DNA from: Druceiella hillmani
Taxonomy: Eukaryota > Arthropoda > Insecta > Lepidoptera > Hepialidae
Direction: 5' to 3'
NCBI GenBank assembly: GCA_039881145.1
Contig: JAYKKI010000023.1
Location: forward strand, 6,585,001-6,649,000
Length of the DNA stretch: 64,000 nt
Shown here piece after piece: positions 22,031 through 38,928 of the stretch. A model generated the notes under the pieces. That model did not search any database, was not told the origin of the DNA, and saw nothing but the letters and a program-made list of their open reading frames with translations. Numbering within the stretch: the stretch's first letter is position 1; each line of letters begins with the position of its first letter. The translations under genes and the position numbers were made by a program.

Positions 22031-25000
22031 TAATTCAGTCTTCAACCGTGGTGAATAATAAAATATTTGTAACACAAATATCGTTTAATAGTAGTAATAC
22101 AAAATCGTTTATATTAAATATCGGCTTAAAGCATTAGTTTGCCGTTATTATTTGTTGTCTATAAACAAAAAGAAAAATGATTTAAGGATCCATTTAACTT
22201 CTTATCTTTGTTCGTCCCAACTGACTTCATCAACAAAATTATTGCAGTATTAAACAACATTTTTTTAGTAAAATCTAAATATAATTAATTTAGTACATTA
22301 GATTTCATAAAATTCGGAACTAAGTTAATGTGGTTTATAACATCAAAAATCCTAAAGGTTTATAGCTTCAAAAATCCAAAAAATATATACTTCACCCACG
22401 CGTTCATAAAACAAAGTTTTAGACTTCATTCCTTCTCAATAATTATACCAATCCGGTGGCATAAATACTCGAACGGAAAATAATAAAGAGAAAACGTTTT
22501 CGAATTTCTCTCGGGACCAAGAATTATTCTTATTTTTCTTGTTACAATAATCGTCCTAATTTAAATATAATAAGACCTAACATAAAACACATTTTTTTGA
22601 TTTAGTCATCATATCTAAAAATTAGATTACGACGAAGTTGTTGACGTTGTTCAGATTTAGGAAAAATAGGAACAGAATTGTAAACAAGCTGGCGGTTTAT
22701 AGTAATAAACTTGTTACGTATGCAATGAATTATCAATGAAAAAGTTTCCTAGTCAGTCATAGGTTTATAAAACTTATTGGATTGTATGGTATTTTTATTA
22801 ACCTATTTATAAATACTGATTATATATATGTTTCATTGCGTAAGATAAGCATCTTGGTTACCTGCATCTCTTTAACTCTTTAACTTAATTGCAAGTTGAC
22901 CAAATTGTTTTTAGAAAAGGGTAAGTAATACAGATATTATTATCCTAAACTATTTTAAAATTCGTGGTTTAAAATTTATAAGAAGGGAAAGTGCAAATGC
23001 TTAAAATGCTCATTACAGTCTATCAAAAAGTAATATCATTTTCGATTACATTGTAAAAAATGTATACTATGGCACCTCACTTGATAGAGTCCTTTAAAAA
23101 AAAACTTTCTAACCTAATTTTACGTAGGTAAACGGTCAGACCGATATAATGAAACTATAATGGTTCTGTTTTTGCTTATAGATACGGAACTCTAAAGACC
23201 AGTGTACATTTTGAAATATGTAACCTAAATCAACAAAAGTGCAAATTTATGTTCAGCCTTTGAATATTTTTGTACCTCAATATATTAATAATTAGCCATT
23301 AATTTCTTTTCTTGGTCCTAATTACTTCTTACTTCGTATTTTTCGTAATTAACTTCATAAAATAAATAATACGAGTATAAGTAACAAATATTTGTTATAA
23401 TGGTTGAAGCATAATAAGAGTATTTGCAAATGCCTTACAGCTACACAGTTTATTTTAACGTAGTCTGCTGGATTATTATAAGTATTAGTCCTTTGTATTG
23501 AATACCAAACATATGCGTTTATAAGTTTCGAGAGAAAATACCAGATGACATTTCTTCTCATCACTCTACCGCTTCTATGTATTTAGTGGAAACACTTTCA
23601 ACTATCAATATTCTTTCCTTGTTTTCACGGCGCCCCCGGTCTGCGCCGAAACTTTCGAATTAAAATTACGATTTCAATAGCGACGACTAAATTTTTGCAT
23701 TCAGTAGATAGCTCACCTACTTATATCTTATTTTCCTTCTTCCTTCTCGGTTGTTTTTCCAAGTTTGTATTATTTCCGGGAGAGGCAAAATTACTACTGA
23801 CTTACATTTGATTGTTCGTGAAGCAACGTTCCTTCGTTCGTTAGTTGTTTTATTTGAAGTTGGAAAATTGTTCTTTTTGTTTATGTCCTTCGCGTGTTTA
23901 TATTTTGAAAGTAAATTTTCTTAAGTAAATTGAGTTTGTGAAATCCGTTTTAACGAAATTGAATTCAGTTTGGTTTAAATAAAGATTTGTTTAATAATTA
24001 TGCAGTAAATTTTTGGTAATAGAGTTTTCAAAGTTGTCTGTGTTTTAAATATTTAAAATATGCCATAACACCACGTACGTTGTCATTTACATTATTCTTT
24101 TATTCGAATTTAAAAATTTTTTCTTTAAACTATAAAAACCTCCTGAAAAAAATAATTACAGACAGTTATTGGGTCGCTAACAGTAATTCTTAATCAAATT
24201 CAGATATACACCCACTTCATTACTGTCCCGTGTAAATACCCAATTTATTTTTCATACGAATTCGGTGCTCGTAAATAGTTAATTAAGAAAATAAAAAATC
24301 AAAAAATGTGCCCCATATATTCAAACTGATATAGACATACTGACATTTAGTAAAATGACTAAACAAAACATGCTGTTGCAATTTTATATGGTTATTTGTT
24401 ACACCATGCTTACATTTATTACATAATCATATGCATTGTCGAAGTAACGTTGTAAATCTAAATTAAAATTCTTTTGCTTTACTGGATAAACCACGTTTAT
24501 GACATGCCTTGAAAATTATTTAAATATATATCATTTTTGAAAATATTATGCCGATACGGTTAATAAAAAAATATAAAACCGTTAAGTACAAGCGATCAAA
24601 AGATTTCTGAATATAAATACCTATTTCAGAATCTCTAGAAACCGGAAAAAATAGAATCATATTAGATAGAACTATGCACTAGGAGAGGATTCCATACAAA
24701 CTTATATACACGTAAACATATCAGACCACGAAGTGTTTCTAATCTGACATACGACATATAAAATTATTTTTTTTGGTTACTTCGTTTGTTCAAAATTCTG
24801 TGGAAATATTTTAATTTCAAAATTTCTATAGAAATACTTTCTAATGTTAACTAAATGTAGACTAATATACTAGTCTCTAAAGTTTCAAGTTTCGACGTCA
24901 AAAGCTTTTGAGTAAAACGGTTATTGTGTGTAATGGACAGACACGTGAACTATCTTAAATCATATTCGTTTTGATATCTCAAACTATACCTTGGCACCAT

Positions 25001-25821
25001 ATAAATTACATACGAATGTTTTTCTCCAAATTAAAAATTATTTAAGTGAGTTATTTTTACTTCTATATATTTCCACGATCTGTAATTCTATTTTTTCTAG
25101 TTTTCATAGATTCAGAAGCAGGCAATGTTTTTGAGATAATTCAAGGACTACAATGATTTTCAATATAGCAAACATTTATGAAGCTGTAATAATTTTTAAA
25201 CTTTTCCAACTGGTAAAATCTATTTATGTTCACATTTCATCTATTCAATTATTTTAAACTTAGGCCTTGAGCGGAAACCTGTTGATCGGAAAAGTTAATT
25301 TTCTTTTTGACGAAACGTATTTCGTAGCAAAATATGTAGCTTTTAGTACGATGTATTTTTTACAGATTCATCGGGTATCTTAGACATAATTAAGACTTTA
25401 ATATTTCTAAAATCAGAGTTAATTACTATCAGATATCAAATCAATCTATTGTCGCTGAATATATTATACAAAATATTTGGACATTAAAATGATGATACCA
25501 AATGAAATTAAATTATTGACATTTCTGTGCAATATAAATCATACTTTCACCTACATATAAAATTATTTCGAGTGATAGCCAGAAAAGTGACTTTTAACCT
25601 ATTTCAATAATGTAATGAATGTAGAAAGGGAATTCCAATTTCAATTAAAATTCCTTACTTTTCTGATGTTAACAAATATATCTCGGTTAACAATGTTTTC
25701 AGTAAAAAAAGTCCCCAAAATATGTTAAATTTAAATAATTGATCAATGTTACGTCTCGATCACAATAAACTTCTCATAAAATATTTCGATTTATAGATTT
25801 ATAGGAACTTACAAGAATCTA

Positions 25822-25846
25822 ATATATATATATATATATATATATA
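25822..25846. repeat. (TA)n microsatellite
   Basis: About 12 uninterrupted TA units. Confidence 0.95.
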
Positions 25847-28800
25847 ATTTTGATTCATAAGTACTTAACTTCCTCTATTTTCAGAAAAGTCGATTCTTCA
25901 TGACCCCAGTTGATTTTAAATGTAGTGGAGTCTCACTATGTTGACTGTAAAGGGTAGTATGAACCTACTTTTTTTTTCTTCATACGCAATTTATCTTAAA
26001 AAAATTCTCTAAAGTAAATGTATGCTATCTTGTTAGTATCCAAACTCCTATCACTGCAAATGCACTTAGGCAGATTTTGAATAAGATTGTTACATTGGCA
26101 GTTGTAATGTTTATAACGTCTTTTGATATAATCATTCTTTCCTATTAAACAATTTTAATATCTCAAATGAGTTGGTAATTGTCCATATAATGTTGTCATT
26201 AGGCACTAGGTATTAGGTAATTGTCCATAAGTTATAATTTTTTTTCATTAGGTATATAAGCAATTTTTGGGATGAATCCGGCATCATTAGTAAAAGCATG
26301 TAGATGCATGTATCTTATCCTTAATCAAGTTTTTGAATAACCCTATATTGATAAATCTAAAAGCGAATGGACATTAAGTATAATAGGTATGGTGACATAA
26401 ATAGTTCAAAGTCCGTTTCTATCGCATATATTGTCACTAAACATTTCGGTACACTTAATGTCTTTGTCAGATGGTTTAAACACTTTTAATAGGATCGGCG
26501 AGCAGTATCTCGTCCTAAATGTGATCTTCTAAATTAATATGTTTTTTTCGTACTTAACGCGACTAAATTGTTGTTTAATTTGATAAATGAAGTCAGTATA
26601 CGAGATCTCTCTTCCTTTTATTTCCTTTGCTATGAACGCAAGATGCTGAGTGCAAATGCCTTAGTACAAATACAATCAGTGAGGTGTCGCGATTCAAAAT
26701 AAAATACTCAAGTCATAGAACTTGTCGGTAATTTTTATATGGAAAATACCACAGTGGCTTAACTTTGTACTAATTGCTATAGAAAAGAGCTAACTTATTT
26801 TGTAAATTGTAAAACTTGGAGGCAGTAACACAGAGCATTCTGCGTCTGAATTCGAGTAAAAGTCAAGGTAGAATTTGATTATTTTATTATTGTCTTCTAT
26901 TGATTGTAAGTCATCATTGCCTTTTATTACATTTAATTATTCAAACTAAGTTAGGAGGAAGTGGAGAAATTTGATGTAAAATAATATGGCACAGAGAAAA
27001 TGAATAGGATGTCTAAATTAAGAAAATTTCTTTCTTATTTTTGTGACACGAAATTCGGATAAGTTAATTTTTTGGGTTTTCCACAACCTGTTTCTTATAT
27101 ATTATAAAGTATACATAAATTTTGTTCACTATTGCTACGAGCAGAATTTTCGCTGCATTACGTACACAAACTATCACTTTAACATTCTGGCCTTGTAAAG
27201 ATAGGGCGTGAAAGATTTACTTAGGGTCTTTTTTTCCTTTGAAACACAATTTCTATTTGATGTAAATTTGTAGAATATTGATGTTAGATGTTACGGAAAA
27301 GGTAACTAGTAGAGGGAATAAAAGATTTGGTAGATCATTTTTATGTTTTAGAATAATAATAAAGAGTAACTATTAGAGCATATCTTCACTAACAGTTACT
27401 GTTTTATGCAATATAATTGTCACCAAACGATGTTTGATGAATTAAATGAGATTTATAGGCCAATACAAGCTATAATATTTGTTAAATATAAGCAATCTAC
27501 AATCAATTCCTCTAAAAAATATTTCGTACCTTTGAAATAATATGTTGACAAAACTAATTCACGAAATCGATAATGATGAATTTACACATAGTGCCAAGGA
27601 TCATTGTGCAGCTCAAAGCTGCTTCAAAAATTTTAATGCGTCAGTGTAGACATTCAGTGTAGACATACTTTGATGTTCTTGCCTTGTATTAAAAGCATTA
27701 TTTTGTTAAAAGAAAATGTAATACACTTTGAGAAATTTGTCTTATCATAAGATTATAAAGAAAAATTTACAGTTTAACCATATATATAGCTTAACTGTTT
27801 AGGCTATTATTGTTCACAAACCATTATTTCACTGTAGTGCTGAGAAAACTATATCAATTTATGGACATCCCATAAAAATTTATCCCTTTGCGATGAATTC
27901 CCATTTTTCAGTATTGTATAAATCTAAAAGAATAAACCGATATCAAGATTAACAAGAACTTCACCTGCAGGAATCTTTTAGAATTTAAGCAGATAGTAGA
28001 GTCGTGGTAGATAAATCTTTCGCTATCCTAAGGAAATTTACAATGTAAATAGAGGCAACGTTGATAAGGTAGATATGCCAATAAGCACCCGCCCTTACAA
28101 TCATACCTACCGACCAAATTTATAAGAATTGTGTTTCTTTGTTTGAAAAAAAAGGAAAATATTTCTTCGATCCATTTCTGAAAAAAAATGTTCAACGAGT
28201 TTAATCCTTTCATAATTTAAAAAAATGGATTTAAAGTGAGAATAAAAATATTTCAAATTGAACTGCGTAAACTCATTTAAATTGAAACTAAGGAGAATCC
28301 TAATAAAATCAGTGTCAAAATATTAAATAAATACATACGTCATATTACATGGCGTGTATTTTTATAAGAAGAGACAGACAAACGCCGTTAACGAGATGAC
28401 CCGAAGTTGTTTTTCAAATTCTTCCATATACGGAAACACAGTTAGCTGGCAATAAACGTCAAATTATTTTGTTCTGACTATGGAAACCAATTGTCTGAGC
28501 CAGCTTCCAAAAGGTACGTTTTTACGTATTATAGTCTTTCGGTTTGATAAATTTCGTCTGGCCTGTAAAGAGTTACACCGTAATGTGTAGAAGGCAACAT
28601 GCCTTCCGCCGATGAGTTCAAACCCCAAGACCGTTCGAAATATAAATTGTGACGTATATTTCCAACCCATTTGCCATATTTACGAATGATAATAAATTTC
28701 TCGAATCAAATTTTAAAATTATGAGCGTAGACATTGAGTAAACATTGATTACAGCACGATGACTATGATGATAAAATGTGTTATTCAAAAAAATTATTTC

Positions 28801-29404
28801 TTTATCCCTAACTCTCAAATAAAACCTTATCGCACGAGTATGACACTTAGATATCGATTATAATATATAGCTTGGACACCAAGTAAATATTTTCGATATA
28901 GATAGAACTAAGTGCACATTAGCACCTTTAGGTTTTTTTATTGTTTTTTTTTAATCAGCTAACACTCATAAAGCAAACAATCTGTAGTAAATACGCACGA
29001 TTAAAATGATCAATTTACAGATAACGATTATATAAAACAATTTTCTGCAACCAAAAAACATGTTTAAAAATTTACTCACTTGAAATCGAAATTTACTCAA
29101 TATTCTTACTTTACTCTAGAGTCCTTATACTTTCGAAGGAAAATGTAGTATATCTCTTGAAGTAAACCGTTAATAGGATAGAAAATTATGAAAGAAAATT
29201 TGGAATTTAACGAACTCTAAATCCGTAGGAAATGTTTTACATAGTTATTATTCACAGCTTGAAATTGAACGATTGTCTTAAAAAAACTATCTTCATTTTA
29301 TGAAAATTTCAGAAAGTATACGTCCTAATTTTTTTTAAAATTCTATTTTTAAGAAAAAATATTTAGGATAATTTATCAGATTTGAGTATCCCTACATTTA
29401 ACAA

Positions 29405-29660
29405 AATTAAATCGATGACAAGGCAAACGAGCTTTATCTGTAGGGATCTATTTCAATTAAAGTATATTGATAAGTCATGATGATTTTTTTCAGTGCTCTA
29501 AAAGAATTTACAATGTAAACGCACATGACGTTGGTAAAGTACATACACTCAGAATATGTCGCCCTTGAAATCGCACCGACTAAATCTCTAAGAAAGCATT
29601 TTCTTTATTCGTGAAGCTAGCGAGGAAAAGTTAACTCTTAATTTCTGATTGGAAGTTACG
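29405..29660. repeat. Extra partial copy of the long repeat's 28-kb segment
   Basis: Matches 27940-28160, 47945-48170 and 62745-62970. Shared blocks include tttacaatgtaaa followed by gacgttgg and aaatctctaagaaag. It lies 0.5 kb downstream of the third long copy, so this part of the repeat can occur alone. Confidence 0.7.
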
Positions 29661-32965
<3,305 letters not shown>

Positions 32966-33540
32966 TGTTCAAATTTGAACTTTCATTGCAAATTTCTCCA
33001 ATTTTTCGCCACAATTTTAGAAGGTTTACCGGAAAATTATACCGGATTACCAAATTTTTCAGCCAATTTCATGCTACTATATAAAAATTGTGATTTATCT
33101 TTCAATCTTCAAGGTGTGAAGAAGACATTATCGGACAGGGGTGAGCTAACGGCATACCAGTTAAAATGTCTGACCACTTCTGCAACGGGTAGCAGCCAGA
33201 AATGTTTCTAAGCAATTTAAAAAAAAAAAATAATGAGAATTGAAGAATAATTTTGACAGCAAAAAATGCACATTTATAGTATTAAAAGGGCTCAAAGTTT
33301 AAAAATAACTTTAAGCAGATCAGGCTCAATGCACACATACTAGATGATAGTATCTTACAGAGTTTAAAAAAGTTACTAGGGGGTGAAATTAACAAATATT
33401 CATTAATATGGAGGCATGGTTTCTGATCTGCCATATAAGGTACCTTGGAAATTAGAATCAAGAATTTAGGAAATTTAAGCAAAACGAGCACAGGTCGCCG
33501 AATCCCTGTACGTTGTATAAAAAGAAAATTTGCTCTCTGC
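32966..33540. repeat. Dispersed repeat, copy B (pairs with 1-560)
   Basis: The better-preserved copy of the repeat at 1-560. It contains ggtttaccggaaaattatac, atataaaaattgtgattt, aatcttcaaggtgtgaag and gctcaaagtttaaaaataac. A 78-codon plus-strand frame at 32975-33211 crosses it, but copy A is not open there, so it is not treated as a gene. Confidence 0.75.
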
Positions 33541-34860
33541 TCAGAAGAAAGCATCTGTGTCGCCGACATAATGATAATTAATAATTTGGGAAGACGGCCG
33601 GCCATCTCCGGCGATGAATCAATACACGTCTCTATATAAATATTGAATGGATACGTGTCAATTCATTTATTTCAATTTATTAAATAAATTATCCAGTATT
33701 GAGTTGGAATATAAAAAAATGTCCATTAATATATGAGCAGCTACCGCCCAACAATACGTTCGTGTAGACTACGGTAATGAAGCTCATGTGCCAAATCAGG
33801 TTGTAATTTATTTCCAATGTTCTCAAAATATGTTCGCGTTCAGTAGTAACGTCACGACATTACTTGTTATAAAATGTCAACAATTCCGTAAGTTATCCTA
33901 TGGATTTGAAAACTTCAGGCACACGCATGAGGCAATAAATACTAAAATCGAAATTAAAGAATTTTTTTAGAGACAAAACTTTCTGATCAAGTAAGAATAC
34001 AATCAATATAAGAAAGCATGGATTACACCCGTCAGAAACTACTTCAGAATATGACTTTAGGAACTACTTCAAATTATTATGTTAATTCAGGCTATCATCT
34101 ATTTTGTTGTTAACGTTTTAAAAAAAATACGCGTATATCCATTAAGAAATTATCGAGTAGTAGAGAAACAAATATTCATTGTAATAGAGAAACATAATTC
34201 AGTTCATGCCAAAGAACTTTTCCATAATTCTTGTAGCAAAGTAAAATTATTGTCTAGCATAGTGACGATTGCTAAACAAAAGAGTTTACTTATCTCATAA
34301 ATTAATCGTGTGGCATGTCACAAAATTTGGAGGTAGGAATTCAAAGGGAAAGTGGAGGTCAAAATCATCTTTTACATATCATTCAAATCGTATTTGATGT
34401 ACAAGACGTACGAGATGTCTAAACATAAAAGCCTTTTAATATTCATCAAGCATAAGTATTTAGTTTTCCTGGGATATATTGCATACTGACATGCACAGTA
34501 ATTAGATGAAAAAAATAGTGCATAAAAGCAATAACTATGAATTTTCAGTTAGTGAATATTCATAGTTATTTTAATTACTTGGATCGGTGCGTCTAGAAAA
34601 ATCCAACGTTTGTTTTTACTTTACTGTTGAGTAGTTACATTTTAAAAACGAAATTTAGATTGTTCTGTAAAACTAACTAAAGAACCGTAGTTACCACAAA
34701 AGTCAAAAAATAATTTGAGTTTGAATAAATTGTAACTGTTTTACGCAGACATGGTTTACAAGACAAAATGTATAAAAACAGGAAATTATCTCCATTTTTA
34801 CCAACTTCCACGAAAGTGGGAATTTTTTAATTTTTCTTTAAATCATATATGTTTGTAAAG
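33541..34860. other. AT-rich stretch without recognisable genes
   Basis: Only short chance frames and one foldback (34530-34570). Confidence 0.45.
34530..34570. repeat. 13-bp perfect foldback
   Basis: 34530-34542 (aataactatgaat) pairs exactly with 34558-34570 around a 15-nt loop. Confidence 0.85.
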
Positions 34861-34879
34861 ATTTGGAGGACCTTTCATA

Positions 34880-34992
34880 TTTAAGTCGCTATTCTCTACA
34901 TCTAAAAGGAATAAAACGTTGTCAAGGTGGATCAACATCTTGATAGCAGGGATCATTTAAAATTAAAGTTTTGATATTTACCTTTTCATTAT
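34880..34992. repeat. Left fragment of the long repeat split by copia
   Basis: The stretch ggaataaaacgttgtcaagg through ggatcatttaaaattaaag matches 47930-48000 and 27925-27995. The matching sequence resumes on the other side of the copia element at 39096, so these are two halves of one interrupted copy. Confidence 0.6.
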
Positions 34993-35161
34993 TGTGAAGA
35001 AATGGGTAAATAATAATGCAATATGTTTTTATGGCAACACTGGTTCCATCGTTTTTGATCTGTTCAAGCTTCTAACGTCAGTGTGCAATGTATAGTTTAA
35101 GTTAAATAAATAATATCTTCTTTTGAAGTAGAATACTTTTTTTCTAATTCAAAATCCATCA
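34993..35161 (+). repeat. Copia 5' LTR
   Basis: Begins TGTGAAG and ends ATCCATCA. Aligns with 38929-39095 through shared blocks ggtaaataa, ctggttc, gtcagtg and gttaagttaaataaataata near the R region. The exact left boundary is inferred from the alignment and the TG start. Confidence 0.8.
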
Positions 35162-35179
35162 GGTTACGGGCCCAGACAC
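35162..35179 (+). promoter_or_regulatory. Primer binding site, initiator tRNA-Met half type
   Basis: The sequence ggttacgggcccag follows the 5' LTR directly. Drosophila copia uses almost the same string (one base different) to pair with an internal part of initiator tRNA-Met, rather than the tRNA 3' end. That makes it a specific signature of copia-lineage minus-strand priming. Confidence 0.85.
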
Positions 35180-35338
35180 GTAATTCCTTCGTATTAAGTA
35201 AGACAAAGGGAAGATTACTGTTTCGTCAAGAAATACTGTTGGCGTCGGCGCGGCGCGTGCTGCGTTTTGAGGTTAAGCCGGCGGGAAGGAAAGATTGTCT
35301 AGTAGAGCAAGGACGGGATGAGCAGCAAGAACACAACG

Positions 35339-36120
35339 ATGGAAGATAACTTTAAAATATCTGGCTTGCACATCGAGCCAGAAAGAGCTTCAAATTTAAA
35401 TCTATGGAAGTTTCAATCGATTATTTCACTATAAAGTTAATATTTATTAGAAGTAATAGAAATGAAGAGATTCAAACCGGAGACCGGGGCTGATAAGGCT
35501 ATATAGGACAAGAAAGATACAAAAGCGCAAACATGACTTGTAAAAAAAATATCAAGAAACGTGATGATACCTATTATACCTTCCACTACGTCTTCGTAGA
35601 TGTGGAGGAGACTGGCTAGTGCTTACGATCAAAAATCCGAAACAAGCATTCGCGTCGTATAACAGCGTTTCTTCCAATACACTGGGATGTCTGTTATAAG
35701 AATTGAAAAATCAACTAACATAGGTGAGAGAAGAGATTTCAGAAAAAAAATCGTCATTACATTGATGTCGCTCCTCGATTGTTATAAGCATTTTGTGCCT
35801 GCACGAGGGTCGGCGCTGGAAAATAAATAAATATACGACAATTTAGTCGCTAAACTATTAATAGAAGAGAAGCGATTGAAAGAAGACGTGGCTCCACAAT
35901 AATCGGCTTTTATTGCAAGGAGAATCAATGAAAAAATATAAAGTGTTACAAATGTCATAAATCGAGACATTATCAAAACAAACATAGTAATAACGTGAAC
36001 AATCATAATAAAAATCGGTAAATAATCAACGTGATAAAAAGTGTTTTTATTGTAACAAAATAGGACATCTTAAAAGCGAGTGTCGATTCAGAAAATGTAA
36101 AGAAACTGACAGTAACGCAT
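35339..36120 (+). pseudogene. Copia gag relic
   Basis: From the ATG at 35339 the frames read EDNFKISGLHIEPE and NLWKFQ, matching the N terminus of copia Gag, then WRRLASAYDQKSETSI near 35600-35660, the typical mid-Gag block. The C-terminal part has a zinc knuckle CX2CX4HX4C at 36042-36083 (CFYCNKIGHLKSEC). It is preceded at about 35944 by a second, damaged knuckle in which the last Cys is replaced (CYKCHKSRH). Gag packages element RNA in the virus-like particle. Multiple stops and frameshifts make it non-functional. Confidence 0.8.
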
Positions 36121-36139
36121 TCGTAATCATGAGTTCAAA

Positions 36140-38870
36140 TGAACATTTTCAAGAGTCACAGTGGTTAGTCATCACATGTGCCGTGATAAGATTTATTCAC
36201 GACATATTTTCCAATATTGGATAAATCATTGAAAGTGATAACGGCATTGTAATTAATGCGCATGGTTGTGGATAGGTAGCAACATGGACAATGTATGTGC
36301 CGGATTTAAAACCAAATTTATTTTATGTGAACTATGCTACAAACAGAGGTAATGTTATTAATGCAAATAACAATTTGTATAAATTCTTAAAATAAAATAA
36401 AATGTGTCCACCAATATAACGGAGATATATATTATACGGATAAATTACCGCAGATATATACGTACTATATACGTAATAAATTAACGGAGAAATATACGTA
36501 CGTTATAAGTTCGAAATAGTAAACGTGATTCAAGTGAAATCCTGGTTAAAATAGTGTCATGAAAAACTTGCTAACCAAAACCTACAGCACGTAAAAATTG
36601 TACTAAAAATAATAACATTTTAGTGAAAGAAGTTTCAAATGGAAAGTGCGAGGGCTGCTTGTAGGGTAAGATACATACCAGATATTTACCATTTAATATT
36701 AGTGAAAGTAAAACCACTAGGTGGTGTGAACTTATACATGCTGATACGTGCGGTTCTGTAGGAAATTCCAAATATTTCGTTATACTGAAAGATGACTTCA
36801 GCAACTACATGTCATTGTACTTTATAAAAAGGAAGAATAAGATGAAGAAATATATTGAAAACTTCATTAATAAAGCTGAAAACGTTATCAACAATTAGTA
36901 ATGGATTATAGTTAATCAATAAGGGAGTACAAAACCTGTTTGTGAGGCGTTGTATTGCACACAAAACGATTGTGACAAACACACAAAAGCAAAACGGCAA
37001 GGCAGAGCGAGAAAACAGGACTCTGAGGCATCGCGAATAATGTTTTTTGCAGAAGGTCTACCAAAGGAATTACGGGTAGACGCTGTTCATACCGCATCAT
37101 ACGAGATAAGGACAAGCACTTTGACATAAATACATTGAATATTTTTGCTCTCCCCGTATTTATTCATATCTCAAAGAATAAGAGAAGTAAATGGGACTCA
37201 AAAGGTTAGAAAGGAATCATGGTTGGCTACGGAGATGAAGTTAAAGGTCATAGAGTAAATTTCCCAGAAAAGAACAGCGTTGAAACTAGAAGGGATATTG
37301 TTTTTATGGAGAAATGTGTGACCTTGATTATGCCATAAATATACCAGAGAGATACATATGAGGAACAACTGTCAAGTACAGAGAGTAAAGAGTAATATAC
37401 ACAGGGCAGTCCCAATGTATCAACTAACAGTGAAAAGTGTTATACGTGCCTAATAGATGTAATAAAGATATAAGACCACGTCGAAGACGCACGCTTGTCA
37501 GGAAATAGACTTCATTCTACACCTGTCATCAGGTCTATATGGAGGGAAGTGAACCTAAAACTTACCGAGAAGCAATGCAGATGAAAAATGCTAGTAAATA
37601 TCAGAAATATCAGATAGAGTGCTAAAAATCCTAAAAGAAAATAATACTTGGGAATTTTGTGAGAAACCTGTAAAAAAAAAAGTTGTAATTGTAGTTAAAT
37701 AGTAAGTAGGTGTTTAAAATATAAATTCTGACGGCGATATTCAATAAAAGCTAGATTAGTATCTACGGACTTTGAATAGGATAATATAATGGATTTATGT
37801 GGAATTAATGCACTAGTAGCTAAATGGTCTGCTCTTAAGATGTTTTTTCAATAGTTACAAAGTTATATTTACCTATTTATCAGATGGACGTTACCGGGGC
37901 GTTTTTATATGGAAATATTGATGAAAATGTATATTTGAAACTGCCAGAAGGCGTTTCTAGTAGGGACACAAAAATTGTTAAATTAAATAAATCTTTATAT
38001 GATATCAAAAAGACTCCTAAATACTGGAACGATAAACTTAACTCTGAAGTAACGAAACAAGGTTTTATCAAGTCCTAAAGTGACTGTTGTTTGTATACTA
38101 TGTGTAACGGTGGTGCTAAGATATTTCTTTTATTACATGTTGACGACTTGTTAACTTTTGGAAATAATAATACAATCATATATGACCTTAAGTCAATATT
38201 AAACACCCAATTTAAAATTAAAGACTTGGTATCAAATTTCTTAGGCTTTTTATGTGAAAGAGTATTTACAAAATAAAATTACTGAGTTGAGTCAAAACGA
38301 ATATCTTGAAAATGTGTCGTAAAAAATTTACATGTATAATTGTAAAGAAATATGTATCCCTGTGGTTGTGAACGTTAATGTTAAAATGTTAGAAAGAAAT
38401 AATGATTTTGTTTTTGGCAAAGATATTGAAAAGAAATGTAGGACAATTATAAGTTGTTTGTCTTATGCAGGTTTAGAAAAATATTTGTGCTGCTATATCA
38501 ATTTTAAACACATATCAAAGCAAGGCAAATAATGTGATGTTAACCACTTTAAAAAGAGTATTGAGATATATAAAACACAACACTGATTGATTACAAATTG
38601 TAATCAGTGTTGTGTGTTAATTGGATATTGTGTTGCAAATTGTGTTCGATGTAATAAATAGAAGATTCACAACCGGTTATTGCTTTATGTTTGCAAATAG
38701 TTTGATTTCTTGGTGTTCAAAGAAACGAGCCAGTGTTATTCTGTCTTCTATAGAGTCAAAATATGTGGCAATCAGTATGGCATCAAGTGAAGCCTGCTGG
38801 TTTGTCAATTTATTACAATATTTTAGTATTGTAAATGTTTGCCCTGTAATTCATAAATAGATGTGTTCTG
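36140..38870 (+). pseudogene. Copia pol relic (PR-IN-RT-RH)
   Basis: Domains appear in copia order, each broken by stops or frameshifts. A degraded protease is likely near 36160-36220 (its DSGA motif is not intact). Integrase runs 36545-37240: WHEKLA-like start, CEGC zinc-binding remnant, HADTCGSV with the first Asp, KDDFSNYMSLYF and the third acidic block NGKAERENRTLRH at about 36990-37030; the middle Asp motif is damaged. Reverse transcriptase runs 37555-38280: TYREAMQMKNASKYQ, then from 37884 VTGAFLYG, VYLKLPEGVS, KLNKSLYD, and the active-site strand LLLHVDD at about 38130-38150 (HVDD where YVDD is usual). RNase H runs 38620-38860: RRFTTGYCF, SWCSKKRASVILSS, ESKYVAIS and EACWFVNLLQ. The linker before RNase H contains a foldback (38576-38613). 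Confidence 0.88.
38576..38613. repeat. 16-bp foldback with a 4-nt bulge, between RT and RNase H
   Basis: Arms acaacactgatt...acaa and ttgtaatcagtgttgt pair except for an extra gatt in the left arm, which is a local duplication. It replaces the usual connection between RT and RNase H, where neighbouring frames lose copia similarity. Confidence 0.75.
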
Positions 38871-38917
38871 TATGGAAAGTAAGCTTAATATTGTTTTTAT
38901 TTATATATACTATTACA

Positions 38918-38928
38918 TTGAGGAAGGG
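38918..38928 (+). promoter_or_regulatory. Polypurine tract
   Basis: ttgaggaaggg lies directly before the TG of the 3' LTR, the normal site for plus-strand priming. Confidence 0.75.

Larger units (their letters stand above)
21375..28960. repeat. Old third copy of the long duplicated repeat
   Basis: This block runs collinear with 42700-48960, and with 58630-63750, at lower identity (roughly three quarters by eye). Anchors are 21400 to 42715, 21970 to 43235, 22780 to 44020, 23820 to 44985, 25275 to 46390, 26640 to 47060, 28030 to 48040 and 28480 to 48500. It has no open frames. Where the two younger copies differ by a large deletion this copy keeps the longer state, so it works as an outgroup: it retains sequence like 60390-60470 that the first young copy lacks, and sequence like 62085-62230 missing near 47440. 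Mechanism of spread is unknown. Confidence 0.75.

Noticed and set aside
32975..33211. 78-codon plus-strand frame in the dispersed repeat
   Set aside because: Not open in the partner copy at 1-560.
35220..35290. GC-rich patch as a CpG island or promoter
   Set aside because: It lies in the leader of the copia element between PBS and gag, so it is part of the element.
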